A DNA stretch of 57,855 nt. Origin: Alkalihalophilus marmarensis DSM 21297 (GTDB lineage Bacteria > Bacillota > Bacilli > Bacillales > Bacillaceae_D). Location of the stretch: assembly GCF_000474275.2 (NCBI RefSeq), contig NZ_ATAE01000040.1, positions 1 to 57,855 of the forward strand, written 5' to 3'. Under the pieces are notes generated by a model. It made no database searches and had not been told where the DNA came from. It worked only from the letters and a program-made list of their open reading frames with translations. Position numbers and translations under genes: made by a program. This document shows positions 9,355 to 19,649 of this stretch, in pieces. Numbering within the stretch: the first letter of the stretch is position 1; every line of letters starts with the position of its first letter.

Positions 9355-10083
9355 TCACTCTCCTTTTAATGCATCTTTGAGGGTAAATTGATTCGTATAC
9401 AAAGCCTTACCGACAATGGCTCCGCCGATCTCACTCGGGTGTTCGCGAAGTTCTTTTAAGTCAGCCAAGTTGCTGACGCCGCCTGAAGCAATTACTTCTT
9501 TCCCTGTCGCCTCAGCCATTTTGGCAATCGCTTCTGTATTCGGGCCGGACAGCATCCCATCACGTGAAATGTCAGTGAAAATAAACACTTCTGCTCCGTG
9601 ACGTGCGAGCTCATTGGCAAGATCAACTGCCTGAACAGATGAGGTTTCAAGCCAGCCGTCTGTCGCCACATAGCCATCGCGCGCATCTAGACCAATCGCA
9701 ATTTTTTCACCGCCGTATGTAGAAAGCATTCCTTTAGTAAAAGCAGGATTATTGACTGCGACACTCCCTAAAATGACACGATCAACCCCGCGCTCTAAAT
9801 AATAAGCAATATCTTCAGCCGTGCGAATCCCGCCGCCGACTTGAACGGACACATTAAGTTCCTTCGCTACTTTCACAGCATGCTCATGGTTAATGCGAGT
9901 CTTCGCCTTCGCCCCGTCTAAGTCGACCATATGAATCCACTTTGCTCCTGCTTCCGCAAATGATTTAGCCATCTCAAACGGTGAATCACCGTACACCGTC
10001 TCTTGATTGTAATCACCTTGAACAAGTCGCACACATTTCCCATCACGCATATCAATTGCTGGATAGATCTCAAATTTAGCCAC
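9355..10083 (-). CDS. hisA: Phosphoribosylformimino-5-aminoimidazole carboxamide ribotide isomerase
   Basis: A 242-residue half-barrel-repeat (beta/alpha)8 enzyme for step 4 of histidine synthesis. [17 protein letters not shown] holds the catalytic base Asp near residue 9, and [16 protein letters not shown] holds the second catalytic Asp. The start is taken as GTG at 10083 (GGAG nine bases ahead) rather than TTG at 10089. It overlaps the end of hisH, in line with tight operon packing. Confidence 0.95.
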   Translation of the reverse strand: MAKFEIYPAIDMRDGKCVRLVQGDYNQETVYGDSPFEMAKSFAEAGAKWIHMVDLDGAKAKTRINHEHAVKVAKELNVSVQVGGGIRTAEDIAYYLERGVDRVILGSVAVNNPAFTKGMLSTYGGEKIAIGLDARDGYVATDGWLETSSVQAVDLANELARHGAEVFIFTDISRDGMLSGPNTEAIAKMAEATGKEVIASGGVSNLADLKELREHPSEIGGAIVGKALYTNQFTLKDALKGE

Positions 10084-10717
10084 GTGCAATCGCTCCTCTC
10101 TCTACATAAGCCCCGTAATTTTTCAGGATTGCCATTCCGACCGTGCTGCTTTTCTCCGGGTGAAATTGTGTTCCTAATACATTCTCACGGCCAACAACGG
10201 CAGGAACAACTCTTCCGTAATCACTTGTAGCAAGGAGTACATTCTTATCGTCTGTTTTCACAACATAGGAATGAACAAAATACACATGTCCTTCTTCTAC
10301 CCCGTGAAGCAGCAAGCTTTCTTTATGAAACTTCAGCTTATTCCAGCCCATATGCGGTACTTTATACGTCTGGCCCGAATCATTCACCCCGCTGAAGCGT
10401 TCAACACGTCCAGGGAGCAAGCCAAGCCCTGATGTCAGCCCATGCTCCTCACTGCTTTCAAATAACAGCTGCATTCCAAGACAGATACCAAGCAGCGGTT
10501 TGCCCTCATTTGCCCAGTTGCGCAAAAACAGCGCGAGACCTGTTTCGTTTAAAATACTCATCGCATCACGAAACGCCCCAACACCCGGGAGGATCAGCCC
10601 GTCTGCTTTTTCCAGCTCAGCCGGGTCCGCTGATAGAAAATAAGGCATGTCCATACGCTCTAATGCTTTACTTACACTATGTAAATTCCCCATGCCATAA
10701 TCGACAATGCCAATCAT
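10076..10717 (-). CDS. hisH: Imidazole glycerol phosphate synthase glutamine amidotransferase subunit
   Basis: A 213-residue class I glutaminase partner of HisF. The nucleophile cysteine lies in [17 protein letters not shown] near residue 80, and the His/Glu pair in QFHPEKSS near residue 187. The N-terminus [14 protein letters not shown] is canonical. The ATG at 10717 follows hisB directly (hisB stop at 10718). Upstream: hisB; downstream: hisA with a short overlap. Confidence 0.96.
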   Translation of the reverse strand: MIGIVDYGMGNLHSVSKALERMDMPYFLSADPAELEKADGLILPGVGAFRDAMSILNETGLALFLRNWANEGKPLLGICLGMQLLFESSEEHGLTSGLGLLPGRVERFSGVNDSGQTYKVPHMGWNKLKFHKESLLLHGVEEGHVYFVHSYVVKTDDKNVLLATSDYGRVVPAVVGRENVLGTQFHPEKSSTVGMAILKNYGAYVERGAIARG

Positions 10718-11302
10718 CTACAACATTCCTTTCGTGGATGGAACTCCTTTAACACGCTCATCAATCGTGGTTGCTTCATCTAAGGCACGCGCCAAGGCTT
10801 TAAAGATTGCCTCAATAATGTGGTGAGTATTCTGTCCGTAATGAACAATGACATGAAGATTCATTCTAGCTTCAAGTGCGAGTTTCCATAAAAACTCATG
10901 CACAAGCTCCGTATCAAATGTACCGACCTTCTGGCTCGGGAACTCGGCACGGAATTCAAGATGCGGGCGGTTGCTTAAGTCCACTACGACTTGGGCAAGC
11001 GTTTCATCCATTGGAACAAAGGCACTGCCATAACGCTTAATTCCTTTTTTATCGCCTAGAGCATCTTTTAAAGCCGTTCCTAGACAGATTCCGATATCCT
11101 CCGTTGTGTGGTGATCATCCACCTCAATATCACCTTTCGCATCCACTGTTAAATTGAAGTGACCGTGCTTTGTGAATAAATCGAGCATATGAGTAAGAAA
11201 AGGTACACCCGTTTCGAGTTCAGAAACACCTTCCCCGTCAATGGTAAAGTCTAAAACGATATTTGTTTCACCGGTGTGTCTTTCAAGTCTCGCCTGTCTC
11301 AT
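10718..11302 (-). CDS. hisB: Imidazoleglycerol-phosphate dehydratase
   Basis: A 194-residue monofunctional dehydratase (step 6), lacking the phosphatase domain of the enterobacterial fusion. Manganese-ligand motifs [14 protein letters not shown] and [18 protein letters not shown] are present in the expected order. The ATG at 11302 abuts the hisD stop. The histidinol-phosphatase step is not encoded in this operon and must be supplied elsewhere, as in Bacillus subtilis. Confidence 0.96.
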   Translation of the reverse strand: MRQARLERHTGETNIVLDFTIDGEGVSELETGVPFLTHMLDLFTKHGHFNLTVDAKGDIEVDDHHTTEDIGICLGTALKDALGDKKGIKRYGSAFVPMDETLAQVVVDLSNRPHLEFRAEFPSQKVGTFDTELVHEFLWKLALEARMNLHVIVHYGQNTHHIIEAIFKALARALDEATTIDERVKGVPSTKGML

Positions 11303-12574
11303 CTATTCATCCTCCAACCTAATATCAATTGCTCTAGCATGTGCTTCTAATCCTTCTAATCTAGCAAGGGCAGAAATACTCGCTCCATTTTGCTTTAGCG
11401 CCTGCTTGCTGTAGCTGATGATGCTTGATTTTTTCACGAAATCATCCACGCATAACGGGCTTGAGAAACGCGCAGTGCCGTTCGTCGGCAGAACATGATT
11501 CGGTCCTGCAAAATAATCTCCAACAGGCTCTGAGCTGTATGGTCCGACAAAGATTGCCCCAGCATGGCGGATCCGTCCGACAAGCGCCATCGCATCTTCT
11601 GTTAAAAGTTCAAGATGTTCTGGGGCTAACTCATTCGTTACATCCACAGCTTCATCTAAATCTTTCGTCACATAGACCGCCCCGTAATCGCGAATCGATG
11701 CTGCTGCAATCTCACGCTTCGGCAGTGTTTCAAGCTGCTTCTCTACGGCAGTTTTTACTGCTTCCGCGAGGTCGCTTGAAGGCGTTACTAATACGGCCGA
11801 TGCTCTCTCGTCATGCTCTGCTTGGCTCAACAGATCCGCTGCAATGTATTGCGCATTCGCATTCGCATCGGCTAAGACGACAATTTCACTCGGTCCTGCA
11901 ATCATATCAATATCCACTCGTCCAAATACCGCGCGTTTTGCCAAAGCGACAAAGATATTGCCTGGTCCTGTGATTTTATCGACAGCTTGGATCGTCTCTG
12001 TTCCGTAAGCGAGAGCGGCAATGGCCTGAGCGCCTCCTACTTTATAAATAGAGGTAACACCAAGCTCTTTCGCTGTAACGAGGACACTTGCCGGGATTGT
12101 GCCTTCTTTTTGCGGGGGAGTAACGATTGATATTCTTCCTACGCCCGCTGCCTGCGCCGGGATCACGTTCATCATGATCGAGGACGGATAAGCTGCCTTG
12201 CCGCCTGGCACATATAAGCCGACAGCATCAAGCGGCGTGACTTTCTGGCCAAGGATCGTTCCGTCTTCTTTTGTCGTCATCCATGACTGCTGCACCTGCC
12301 GCTGGTGAAAATCACGGATATTCTCAATTGCCTCTCGAATAGCTTTTAAGACGCCTGGATCCAGCTGTTCATATGCCGCAAGAAATTCTGACTCTTCAAC
12401 AAGAAGTGCGTCAAGCTGCGCCCCGTCAAACTTCTCGGTATATGAGAACAAGGCTTGATCACCGCGTTTTCTCACCTCTTCAATAATCGCATCGACAGCC
12501 TCTCGCTGCTCGCTCGTACCAGCATCCAAGTCTCTTTTTAAACTGACTGAATCAGTGACTTCTATAATTCTCAT
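11303..12574 (-). CDS. hisD: Histidinol dehydrogenase
   Basis: A 423-residue zinc enzyme catalysing the last two NAD-dependent oxidations to histidine. Family signature [32 protein letters not shown] spans the zinc/catalytic region near residues 230-262; [13 protein letters not shown] and AGPNHVLPT are also conserved. The ATG overlaps the hisG stop (ATGA) for translational coupling. Confidence 0.97.
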   Translation of the reverse strand: MRIIEVTDSVSLKRDLDAGTSEQREAVDAIIEEVRKRGDQALFSYTEKFDGAQLDALLVEESEFLAAYEQLDPGVLKAIREAIENIRDFHQRQVQQSWMTTKEDGTILGQKVTPLDAVGLYVPGGKAAYPSSIMMNVIPAQAAGVGRISIVTPPQKEGTIPASVLVTAKELGVTSIYKVGGAQAIAALAYGTETIQAVDKITGPGNIFVALAKRAVFGRVDIDMIAGPSEIVVLADANANAQYIAADLLSQAEHDERASAVLVTPSSDLAEAVKTAVEKQLETLPKREIAAASIRDYGAVYVTKDLDEAVDVTNELAPEHLELLTEDAMALVGRIRHAGAIFVGPYSSEPVGDYFAGPNHVLPTNGTARFSSPLCVDDFVKKSSIISYSKQALKQNGASISALARLEGLEAHARAIDIRLEDE

Positions 12575-13209
12575 GCTTCCACACCATCCACAACACCTGA
12601 CAAACGTTCAACCATACGGTCAATCTGCTCATCTTTCATCCGGTAGCTGACTGGGTTGACGATTAAACGAGAGGTAATCGGCACAATTGTTTCAAACTCA
12701 ACCAGACCGTTTTCTTTCAGGGTGCGTCCAGTCGAGACAATGTCGACAATGCGATCTGCCAGGCCGATAAGCGGTGCAAGCTCAATCGAACCATTCAGCT
12801 TAATCATCTCAACCTGCTCGCCTTGCTCTTTAAAATACTGTGCCGCAAGATTAGGATACTTTGAGGCTACTTTAGGGTTAATGTCTTTTTTCTCATACCC
12901 CGGAAGTCCTGCCACAGCTAAATAGCACTCGCTGATTTTCAAATCAAGCACCTCGTACACATCACGTTCTTCTTCAATCATGACATCTTTTCCAGCTACC
13001 CCAATATCAGCTACCCCGTGCTCCACATACGTCGGTACATCCATCGGCTTTGCTAGAATGAAGCGCAGGTTTTCTTCTTCGACATCTATTATTAATTTTC
13101 TTGAATCATCAAATTCCTCTGGGAGGCGGTAGCCTGCTTTACGTAATAACTCAACCGCCTCTTCAAAAATACGTCCTTTTGGCATTGCCACTGTTAACAC
13201 TTCGCTCAT
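12571..13209 (-). CDS. hisG: ATP phosphoribosyltransferase, short (HisZ-dependent) form
   Basis: At 212 residues this is the short HisG that lacks the C-terminal histidine-binding regulatory domain and needs HisZ for activity and feedback. It starts [13 protein letters not shown] and carries the PRPP-binding segment [14 protein letters not shown] near residue 150. ATG at 13209 is preceded by AAGGAGG, located inside the last codons of hisZ; the upstream start that adds ten residues has no such site. First committed step of histidine synthesis. Confidence 0.96.
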   Translation of the reverse strand: MSEVLTVAMPKGRIFEEAVELLRKAGYRLPEEFDDSRKLIIDVEEENLRFILAKPMDVPTYVEHGVADIGVAGKDVMIEEERDVYEVLDLKISECYLAVAGLPGYEKKDINPKVASKYPNLAAQYFKEQGEQVEMIKLNGSIELAPLIGLADRIVDIVSTGRTLKENGLVEFETIVPITSRLIVNPVSYRMKDEQIDRMVERLSGVVDGVEA

Positions 13210-13210
13210 T

Positions 13211-14392
13211 CTACTCGCCTCCTTTTTTAGACTTTCCAATGCAATAGATTACATCATCATACTGCTCGCTCATTTGATCGACATCGCCAACACCAGAGAG
13301 ATCTTGCAGGACAACAGAAATCCCTTCTTCACGCTTCTGGCGTGCCAACTCTGTTGCTTCCGTGCGGCGTTCCTTACTGAAAATCACACATACATTTTCC
13401 TTAGCAGGTGCTGTTTTTCCGATCGCTTCCGTTAATAAGTCTAAACGCACACCAAACCCTGTTGCAGGCGCTGGACGGTTAAACTTTTCAAGCAGCTGAT
13501 CATAACGGCCGCCGCTGCTTAACGGCACCCCAAGATCACCGCCGTAGCCTTCAAATACAACTCCCGTATAATAGCTCAGGTGCAACACAAGATTTAGGTC
13601 AAGCTTCACATACGAATCAATACCGTAACTCTCAAGCACGCCCCATAACTGTGTTAATTCATTAAGGGCGCGTTCTCCTTGTTCTGTTTGAATCAATTGA
13701 CGTGCTTGATCAAGCGCCTCTTTGCCGCCGCGCAGCTTAAGCAATTTTAAGAGACGGTCTTTATCAATCGACGACAGGCTGAGCTCTTTAACATGCTCCT
13801 TGAAGCCGACGTAATTCTTCTCATACAGATAACGGCGGAGAACAAGCGCTCGTTCCTCATTTCCGACGACATCTAAGAGCAAGGCATCGACATAGCCGAC
13901 ATGCCCAATCGCTACTTTAAAGTTATCAAGACCGGCACGCTTTAAGCTTGCGATCATTAAAGCAATCACTTCACCGTCAGCACTGACCGTCCCATCTCCA
14001 ATCAGCTCGACACCAACTTGTTCAAATTCAGCCGGCTTGCCGCCTTCATGCTGTTGGGCACGGTAGACATTTGATTGATAGTTGAGACGCACTGGGAATG
14101 TTGCTTCCTTTAAACTTGATGCAACAAGTCTTGCAATCGGTGCAGTCATATCTGGACGAAGCACAAGGGTATGTCCTTTTGAATCCAGTAATTTAAAGAG
14201 CTGCTGATCTAAAATCGCAGAAGCATCTCCAACCGTATCGTAAAATTCAAGTGTTGGGGTATCAATTGTTTGATAGCCCCATAATGACATTTCTGTTGTC
14301 AGCTGATCGCGAATCAACTTTTTCGTTCGATAAAGAGCAGGTAAGGTATCTCTCATTCCAATCGGCTTTTCAAACATAAATGGCTTCGACAT
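13211..14392 (-). CDS. hisZ: ATP phosphoribosyltransferase regulatory subunit HisZ
   Basis: A 393-residue class II histidyl-tRNA synthetase paralogue without tRNA-charging function that partners short HisG. Synthetase-like motifs are evident: [14 protein letters not shown] near the N-terminus, the motif 2 region [34 protein letters not shown], and [28 protein letters not shown] at 14392 has AAGGAGTGG in front; the start 20 codons upstream lies in the leader. It is the first gene of the operon. Confidence 0.95.
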   Translation of the reverse strand: MSKPFMFEKPIGMRDTLPALYRTKKLIRDQLTTEMSLWGYQTIDTPTLEFYDTVGDASAILDQQLFKLLDSKGHTLVLRPDMTAPIARLVASSLKEATFPVRLNYQSNVYRAQQHEGGKPAEFEQVGVELIGDGTVSADGEVIALMIASLKRAGLDNFKVAIGHVGYVDALLLDVVGNEERALVLRRYLYEKNYVGFKEHVKELSLSSIDKDRLLKLLKLRGGKEALDQARQLIQTEQGERALNELTQLWGVLESYGIDSYVKLDLNLVLHLSYYTGVVFEGYGGDLGVPLSSGGRYDQLLEKFNRPAPATGFGVRLDLLTEAIGKTAPAKENVCVIFSKERRTEATELARQKREEGISVVLQDLSGVGDVDQMSEQYDDVIYCIGKSKKGGE

Positions 14393-14515
14393 CACGTTCC
14401 ACTCCTTGTTTTCTCTATTTATAATGTGAGTCAGCTTAAGCGGCTGCCTCATACCAGTTCGTTTCGTTTTTACTTTAGTTCGCTAATATACTACCGAAAT
14501 AAAGAATTTATATGT

Positions 14516-14544
14516 AGTCTACACGACGATAACCATACCGTCAA
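14516..14544 (-). promoter_or_regulatory. Putative his operon promoter
   Basis: On the minus strand TTGACG, a 17-bp spacer and TAGACT, 124-152 bp before the hisZ start. The leader of about 115 nt shows no T-box element (no GGGTGG-ACC core) and no His-codon leader peptide that I can see, so the mode of regulation is open. Confidence 0.5.
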
Positions 14545-14618
14545 CTGAAAAGACTGATTTTTTTGAGATTATAAAGTAATAGAAGCTGGGGCTTCCGCGG
14601 GACAGTGAGGCCGATTGG

Positions 14619-14810
14619 CGCAATTATAGCTCGAACGAATACAATAACGTCTGAGACCGACGCAATAATCCATCCAACCCGCGCAATTACATCCAATAGG
14701 CGCAATTAAGCCTTGAAGCGGCGCAATTACTTGAGCAAGCGACACTATTACCATTTGAAAAGACGCGATTACGTCTCCAACCGACGCAATCTCCCTCTCC
14801 ACCGCATAAT
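14619..14810 (+). repeat. 21-bp phased short-repeat array 1 (CGCAATTA core)
   Basis: Core word CGCAATTA or a close variant starts at 14619, 14640, 14661, 14682, 14701, 14722, 14743, 14764 and 14785, with a degenerate tenth copy near 14803. Successive distances are 21, 21, 21, 19, 21, 21, 21, 21. The 13 bases between cores are unrelated from unit to unit, so only word and phase are conserved. All cores point the same way. It lies between the his promoter and the yvoF terminator; GCGGGACAGTGAG just before it at about 14597 resembles words beside the other two arrays. No coding function is likely. Confidence 0.8.
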
Positions 14811-14890
14811 CCCTTGCTCCGCACAAACCAATGACTTTTCCATTCTGCTTAGTATTCGACTTTTTCTCCTATAAATCCTCTAGAACAGAA

Positions 14891-14926
14891 AAACCGCTCC
14901 AGCACATTATCTGCGCTGAAGCGGTT
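14891..14926 (-). terminator. Terminator of the hprK-lgt-yvoD-ppaX-yvoF unit
   Basis: AACCGCT at 14892 pairs with AGCGGTT ending at 14926, extended inward by CAGC/GCTG. The minus strand continues into TTTCTGTT. It touches the yvoF stop codon. Confidence 0.85.
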
Positions 14927-15415
14927 CTAGACTCGTTCTTTTATCATTTGCATCGGGTTGCCGCCGACAAATGCGCCGGCTGGTACATCACGGTGGACAA
15001 GTGTTCCAGCTGAGATGACAGCCCCGTCACCAATCGTTACACCTGGAAGAATTGTCGTATTCGCACCGATCATCACTTCATCGCCGATCACGACATCTCC
15101 AAGCCGATACTCTTTAATCAAATATTCATGGGCAAGAATCGTGGTATTATAGCCGATAATCGTATTGCGCCCAATCGAGATACGTTCTGGGAACATAACA
15201 TCCATCATCACCATCAAGGCGACCGCCGTCTCAGGTCCGACTTTCATTCTGAGAAACGTACGGTACAGCCAATTTTTCACCTTTAGAAAAGGAGTGTAGC
15301 GGGCAATTTGGATGACAATAAAATTTTTAACAACTTTAAAAAACGGAACTGTGCGGTAAATATGCCATAAGGAATTTGCGGTTTTCACCGGATAGCTCTC
15401 AGTTTTTCGACTCAC
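14927..15415 (-). CDS. yvoF: Hexapeptide-repeat O-acetyltransferase (YvoF-like)
   Basis: A 162-residue acyltransferase with a left-handed beta-helix built of hexapeptide repeats, e.g. ISIGRNTIIGYNTTILAHEYLI and VVIGDEVMIGANTTILPGVTIGDGAVISAGTLV, and a conserved loop histidine (AHEY). Such enzymes transfer acetyl from acetyl-CoA; the acceptor is not known, but the cluster is envelope related. The GTG start overlaps the ppaX stop by one base. Order yvoF-ppaX-yvoD-lgt-hprK is that of Bacillus subtilis. Confidence 0.88.
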   Translation of the reverse strand: MSRKTESYPVKTANSLWHIYRTVPFFKVVKNFIVIQIARYTPFLKVKNWLYRTFLRMKVGPETAVALMVMMDVMFPERISIGRNTIIGYNTTILAHEYLIKEYRLGDVVIGDEVMIGANTTILPGVTIGDGAVISAGTLVHRDVPAGAFVGGNPMQMIKERV

Positions 15416-16080
15416 TATCTCGCCTCCACGATATCTAGCAGATCACTCATTTCTGCTAAAATGTAGTCCGGCTCTAAGGCGCGCATCGCTTCTTCCCCTT
15501 TGATTGACCAGCTGACCGCAGCTGTTGGGATCCCCATATTTTTGCCGGCATGAATGTCATGAGGACTATCGCCAATCATCATCGCGCCTTCTTTTGTGAC
15601 ACCAAGGGCATTCAATGCTTTTTCAAGCGGCTCTGTGTGCGGTTTCGCATTTTCAACATCATCAAGACCAATAACAACATCGAAAAATTGATCGAGCTTC
15701 ATCAGCTTCAGCCCCATCAAGGCCGTTTTGCGGATTTTGGTTGTCACGATCGCTAGGTTATAGCCTTTTTCGTGAAGTTCCTTAATGGTCTCATAAACGC
15801 CCGCGTATTCTTTGACTAGCTCATCGTGGAAGGAATGGTTATGCGTACGGTACACGTCAACCATTTCCTCATAACGCTCAGGGTCCACTTTTCTGAAGCT
15901 GTCAATTAACGGCGGGCCGATAAAATTGATTACCTGCTCACGAGTGTACTCTCCAGGCTTAAACTGTTCAAGTGTATGCAAGAATGAAGCAATAATTAAA
16001 TCATTGGTATTAATTAATGTTCCATCCAAATCAAATAATAGTGTTTTGATACCTGTTTCAGTGTTTGTATTAATGTTCAT
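15415..16080 (-). CDS. ppaX: Pyrophosphatase PpaX (HAD family)
   Basis: A 221-residue HAD hydrolase with motif I DLDGTL (LLFDLDGTLINTND), motif II VTTK and motif IV MIGDSPHDIHAGKNMG. In Bacillus PpaX hydrolyses pyrophosphate released when HPr kinase/phosphorylase dephosphorylates P-Ser-HPr, pulling that reaction, which explains its place in the hprK operon. Start at ATG 16080 with AAAGGAAG ahead; it overlaps the end of yvoD. Confidence 0.92.
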   Translation of the reverse strand: MNINTNTETGIKTLLFDLDGTLINTNDLIIASFLHTLEQFKPGEYTREQVINFIGPPLIDSFRKVDPERYEEMVDVYRTHNHSFHDELVKEYAGVYETIKELHEKGYNLAIVTTKIRKTALMGLKLMKLDQFFDVVIGLDDVENAKPHTEPLEKALNALGVTKEGAMMIGDSPHDIHAGKNMGIPTAAVSWSIKGEEAMRALEPDYILAEMSDLLDIVEAR

Positions 16081-17020
16081 AGGTCGTCGCTTCCTTTCGA
16101 TTTACCTGTTGATCTTTTTCAAGCCTGTTCCAGATGAAGGCTACTGCCATCGTGAGAACAATTGCCGTGACAAGACGGATAATTAACAGCGGCCAAATAG
16201 GGATGCCAAGCGGGATAAAGATCAACGTATCTTCAACTACCGCGTGACAGGCCACGAGAAAAATAAAAACTAAGTACAAATCTTTCTTCGAGACATTGTC
16301 CTCTTTCACCGCTTGAATCATCACCCCGGCCCCGTAGGCCAAGCCAAATGCCAAACCTGAAGCGAGTGTAGTGGATGTATTTTCACGAATGCCAAGCAGC
16401 CGCGTAAAAGGCGCCATCCAGCGTGACATCACTTGCAGCCAATTCATTTCTTTTGCAATCTGCACAAAAATCATTAACGGAATGACAATCATAGCAAGCT
16501 GCAGGATACCAAGTGTCGCACTTTCCACGCCAGACCAGGCAATTCCTAGCCATGTTGTCGGCTCAGCACTTGGAGTCGTTGAGACAAATCCATACTGTGC
16601 CTGCTCGCCTCCTCCGCTCCAAAAAAGATTGATCATAAAAGCGGAAAATAAAGCAAGCCCGACGCGCACCGCTAAGACGACGCTCATTCTGATACCAACT
16701 TTGGTCGCAACCGCTGACTCTACAAAAAGATTGTGAGAGAAAGAGAGCATAACAGCGAGGATAAACACTTCTTTCACTGTTAAATCAAGCGTCAAAATGG
16801 CTCCAATCCCTGCGTACAGATTTAACACATTTCCAAGAACGAGCGGAATCGCTGCTTCCCCAGGAAGACCAATAAACCTCATTAACGGTGCAAGCCAATC
16901 AGCCAGCCATCCTAGCAGCGGTGTATAGCCTAGTATCGTCACAATTAACGTAATCGGAAAAATGATTTTCCCAAGTGTCCACGTCGTTTTGAGCCCGACT
17001 AAGAAACCTCTTTTCAGCAT
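16070..17020 (-). CDS. yvoD: Nucleoside-recognition (gate) domain membrane protein YvoD
   Basis: A 316-residue polytopic membrane protein with about eight hydrophobic segments and two gate-type domains (e.g. LVLGNVLNLYAGIGAILTL and LASGLAFGLAYGAGVMIQAV). The family resembles nucleoside transporter gates and spore maturation proteins; substrate is unknown. It overlaps ppaX by 11 bp and follows lgt by 27 bp, so it is part of the same transcript. Confidence 0.85.
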   Translation of the reverse strand: MLKRGFLVGLKTTWTLGKIIFPITLIVTILGYTPLLGWLADWLAPLMRFIGLPGEAAIPLVLGNVLNLYAGIGAILTLDLTVKEVFILAVMLSFSHNLFVESAVATKVGIRMSVVLAVRVGLALFSAFMINLFWSGGGEQAQYGFVSTTPSAEPTTWLGIAWSGVESATLGILQLAMIVIPLMIFVQIAKEMNWLQVMSRWMAPFTRLLGIRENTSTTLASGLAFGLAYGAGVMIQAVKEDNVSKKDLYLVFIFLVACHAVVEDTLIFIPLGIPIWPLLIIRLVTAIVLTMAVAFIWNRLEKDQQVNRKEATTYEH

Positions 17021-17047
17021 GTGCTCTCTCCCCCTCCAACTCCTTAT

Positions 17048-17914
17048 TTACTTCTTCTTTTTCTTTGTTTTTTTAGAAGAAGCTTTTGCTTTTGTTTCTG
17101 GCAGTGCAGGATCTAAGTATCGTTTTGTACCAGGCTGTTTTCTACGGTAAATCCATAGAATAACGGCTCCAAGGACTAATACAATTGAAATGACCTGAGC
17201 TGTTTTTAACACGCCAAAAATAAGTAAAAAATCTAAACGAATAATCTCGATAAAGAAACGCCCTACCGAATACCAAATCACATACGTAAAGAAAATTTCC
17301 CCTTGTTTCAAGTTCACTCTGCGTAAGTATAAAAGCAAGGCTACCCCAAGCAGATTCCAGATCGATTCATAAAGGAAAGTCGGATGATAGTACGTGCCGT
17401 TAATGTACATTTGGTTAATAATGAATTCAGGCAGCATAAGCCCTTCTAGAAACTCACGCGTCACTGGTCCGCCGTATACTTCCTGGTTCATAAAGTTGCC
17501 CCAGCGGCCGATCGCCTGACCTAATAAAATACTTGGTGCGGCTACGTCAACGAGCTGCCAAAAGGAAAGATTATGTCTTTTTGTGAACACATAGGCCGTT
17601 AAGACCCCTCCAATAAGAGCTCCGTGAATCGCAATTCCGCCTTCCCATATGTAGAAAACACGAATTGGATCGTCTGCAAACTGTTCCCACCTAAAGGTCA
17701 CATAGTATATACGAGCTGAAATTATTGAAATTGGAATCGCAAACAGCAAGAGGTCAGCGAAAGTTTCCTTAGGCATTCCTAAGCGAACGGATTCTCTTGA
17801 AGCTAAGATGTAGCCAAGAAATACCCCAAGCCCAATAATGACACCATACCAATAAATCGTAAATGGACCAATATCTAAAAAGATCCGACTAAGCGGTTCA
17901 ATCGATTCTTCCAT
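17048..17914 (-). CDS. lgt: Prolipoprotein diacylglyceryl transferase
   Basis: A 288-residue integral membrane enzyme that attaches diacylglycerol to the lipobox cysteine of prolipoproteins. The Lgt signature [16 protein letters not shown] lies near residue 138, with seven hydrophobic segments. The C-terminus is a very lysine-rich cytosolic tail ([12 protein letters not shown]). At least three lipobox proteins are encoded in this window (33512, 45979, 54176). ATG 17914 has GAGAGGATG upstream; hprK lies 35 bp before it. Confidence 0.96.
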   Translation of the reverse strand: MEESIEPLSRIFLDIGPFTIYWYGVIIGLGVFLGYILASRESVRLGMPKETFADLLLFAIPISIISARIYYVTFRWEQFADDPIRVFYIWEGGIAIHGALIGGVLTAYVFTKRHNLSFWQLVDVAAPSILLGQAIGRWGNFMNQEVYGGPVTREFLEGLMLPEFIINQMYINGTYYHPTFLYESIWNLLGVALLLYLRRVNLKQGEIFFTYVIWYSVGRFFIEIIRLDFLLIFGVLKTAQVISIVLVLGAVILWIYRRKQPGTKRYLDPALPETKAKASSKKTKKKKK

Positions 17915-17949
17915 TTAAAACATCCTCTCTATCTCTTGTTTTATTCGTT

Positions 17950-18888
17950 TTAGTTGAATTCGTCACGGTCTCCTTCTTCTATTACATCCGTTAAACGTTC
18001 AGAAAATTCTTCCGCCGCGTTAAAACCAAGGCGTTTTAAACGGAAGTTCATCGCTGCAACTTCAATAATAACAGCAAGGTTACGACCTGGACGTACAGGC
18101 ACCGTCAGCTTTTGAATTTCTGAGTCCATGATTTTCATCGTCTCTTCTTCTAGCCCTAAGCGATCATAGGCTTTCTTTTGATCCCAGAGCTCAAGATGAA
18201 TACATAACACAATTCGTTTATACGGACGAACGGCCCCGGCACCGAATAATGTCATCACATTAATAATGCCTAGCCCGCGAATTTCTAATAAATGCTGAAT
18301 CAACTCAGGAGAACGGCCGACCAGTGTATCTTCATTTTCCTGGCGAATTTCTACCGAATCATCCGCTACTAATCTGTGTCCACGGCGAACTAAGTCTAGA
18401 GCTGTTTCACTTTTACCCACGCCGCTGTTTCCTGTAATCAACACACCAATCCCATAAATGTCGACCAACACCCCGTGTACAGCTGTCATTGGTGAGAGCT
18501 TACTTTCAAGATAGTTTGTCAATTTACTGCTCAAACGTGTTGTTGTCTGCTTCGAGCGCATAACAGGAACGCCGTTTTGCTCAGCAGCTTCGAGTAGCGC
18601 ACGAGGAGCCTCGTTCCCACGTGAAATAATAATTCCAGGTGTATCGTATGTACATAATTTAAGCATCCGCTCTTGTTGAACTTCTTTTGTCAGCTGCTCA
18701 AAGAACGTGAGCTCCGTTCTACCTAACAGCTGAAGACGTTTTGCCGGGTAATACGTGAAAAAGCCTGCCATTTCCATACCAGGACGCGATATATCACTCG
18801 TTGTAATCGGACGGTAGATTCCTTCCTCACCCGCTAATAACTCTAATTGAAATTGTTCTAGTAAATCATTTGCTGTTACTTTAGCCAT
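17950..18888 (-). CDS. hprK: HPr kinase/phosphorylase
   Basis: A 312-residue bifunctional enzyme phosphorylating and dephosphorylating Ser46 of HPr and Crh. The Walker [10 protein letters not shown] lies near residue 155 and the family signature [22 protein letters not shown] near residue 202. The N-terminal half (1-130) is the less conserved HprK N domain. First gene of hprK-lgt-yvoD-ppaX-yvoF. Its substrate Crh is encoded at 883-1140. ATG 18888 has GAGGTGGGAAT ahead. Confidence 0.96.
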   Translation of the reverse strand: MAKVTANDLLEQFQLELLAGEEGIYRPITTSDISRPGMEMAGFFTYYPAKRLQLLGRTELTFFEQLTKEVQQERMLKLCTYDTPGIIISRGNEAPRALLEAAEQNGVPVMRSKQTTTRLSSKLTNYLESKLSPMTAVHGVLVDIYGIGVLITGNSGVGKSETALDLVRRGHRLVADDSVEIRQENEDTLVGRSPELIQHLLEIRGLGIINVMTLFGAGAVRPYKRIVLCIHLELWDQKKAYDRLGLEEETMKIMDSEIQKLTVPVRPGRNLAVIIEVAAMNFRLKRLGFNAAEEFSERLTDVIEEGDRDEFN

Positions 18889-19025
18889 GCTATTCCCACC
18901 TCGTCACTTTCCCACATTTAAGCCGATTTAAAATCTCTAATCCAGTTTTAAAACCTATTTTCCATTTTATCATGTTTTAAGGAGCAAGACGAACATGAGA
19001 AGCACTGCTCATTTCTTTCACTAGA

Positions 19026-19058
19026 AAAAGGCCTGACCTTTAGAGGCCAGACCTTTTT
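19026..19058 (-). terminator. Terminator between yvlD and hprK
   Basis: AAGGTCTGGCCT pairs with AGGTCAGGCCTT (minus strand, two mismatches) and is followed by a U-run; A- and T-runs on both sides could let it act in both directions. Confidence 0.75.
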
Positions 19059-19063
19059 GTCAA

Positions 19064-19405
19064 TTAATTACGGAGCGGCTTAACGACAAACGTTTGGATT
19101 AAAGCGATTAGAATAGAAGCAAGCAGCGCCATGCCAAATCCATTAATCACAAACGCATCACCCATAAGGGCCGCTGTCAACATTAAAGTTAGCGCACTAA
19201 CCACAAACAAGAATAACCCTAATGTCAAAATGGTAATCGGGAGTGTCAACACGACCAAGACTGGTTTAACAATTGCGTTCACAATCGAAAGCAGTACACT
19301 GGCGACTATGGCAGCCCAAAATCCAGCAAGCTCAAAGCCGTCAAAGACATATGCAATGAGTAATAAAATGACAGCATTTATAACAAGACCTATGATCCAT
19401 CTCAT
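19064..19405 (-). CDS. yvlD: Phage-holin-IV-type membrane protein YvlD
   Basis: A 113-residue protein with four predicted membrane segments and the PITILTLGLFLFVVSALTLML region typical of the family named after mycobacterial 4-TMS phage holins. Despite the name, chromosomal members are not lysis proteins; in Bacillus the yvlABCD operon responds to cell-envelope stress. The gene is three bp after yvlC and ends at a terminator. Confidence 0.85.
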   Translation of the reverse strand: MRWIIGLVINAVILLLIAYVFDGFELAGFWAAIVASVLLSIVNAIVKPVLVVLTLPITILTLGLFLFVVSALTLMLTAALMGDAFVINGFGMALLASILIALIQTFVVKPLRN

Positions 19406-19408
19406 TGA

Positions 19409-19606
19409 TTAACGCACATCCTCTTCATTAGGGATTAGGAAGATGGCGATAAAGTAAGCAAGGAGAAGCGGAAAACCGACTGACAAGAAGAAAAGTACGA
19501 TAAAGATAATTCGTACAATCGTTGAATCAATGCCAAAGTATTTCGCAAGTCCTCCACATACACCAGCTAATTTGCGATCATATTGTGTTCTGACTAATTT
19601 TTTCAT
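19409..19606 (-). CDS. yvlC: PspC-domain protein YvlC
   Basis: A 65-residue PspC-domain membrane protein: KLAGVCGGLAKYFGIDSTIVRIIF followed by one strongly hydrophobic segment and a charged tail. PspC proteins act in phage-shock/membrane-stress responses. It sits between yvlB and yvlD in one transcription unit. Confidence 0.9.
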   Translation of the reverse strand: MKKLVRTQYDRKLAGVCGGLAKYFGIDSTIVRIIFIVLFFLSVGFPLLLAYFIAIFLIPNEEDVR

Positions 19607-19649
19607 CTCTTATCACCTCATTTTCTGGACGGCTTCACGTGTATTTAAC

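Noticed and set aside
14393-14545. T-box or histidine leader peptide for the his operon
   Set aside because: No T-box core sequence, no run of His codons and no terminator/antiterminator pair were found in the leader.
14569-14826. 85-codon frame with periodic residues
   Set aside because: The periodicity comes from the 21-bp array; there is no ribosome binding site, and the same phase appears in arrays with inverted cores that cannot code.
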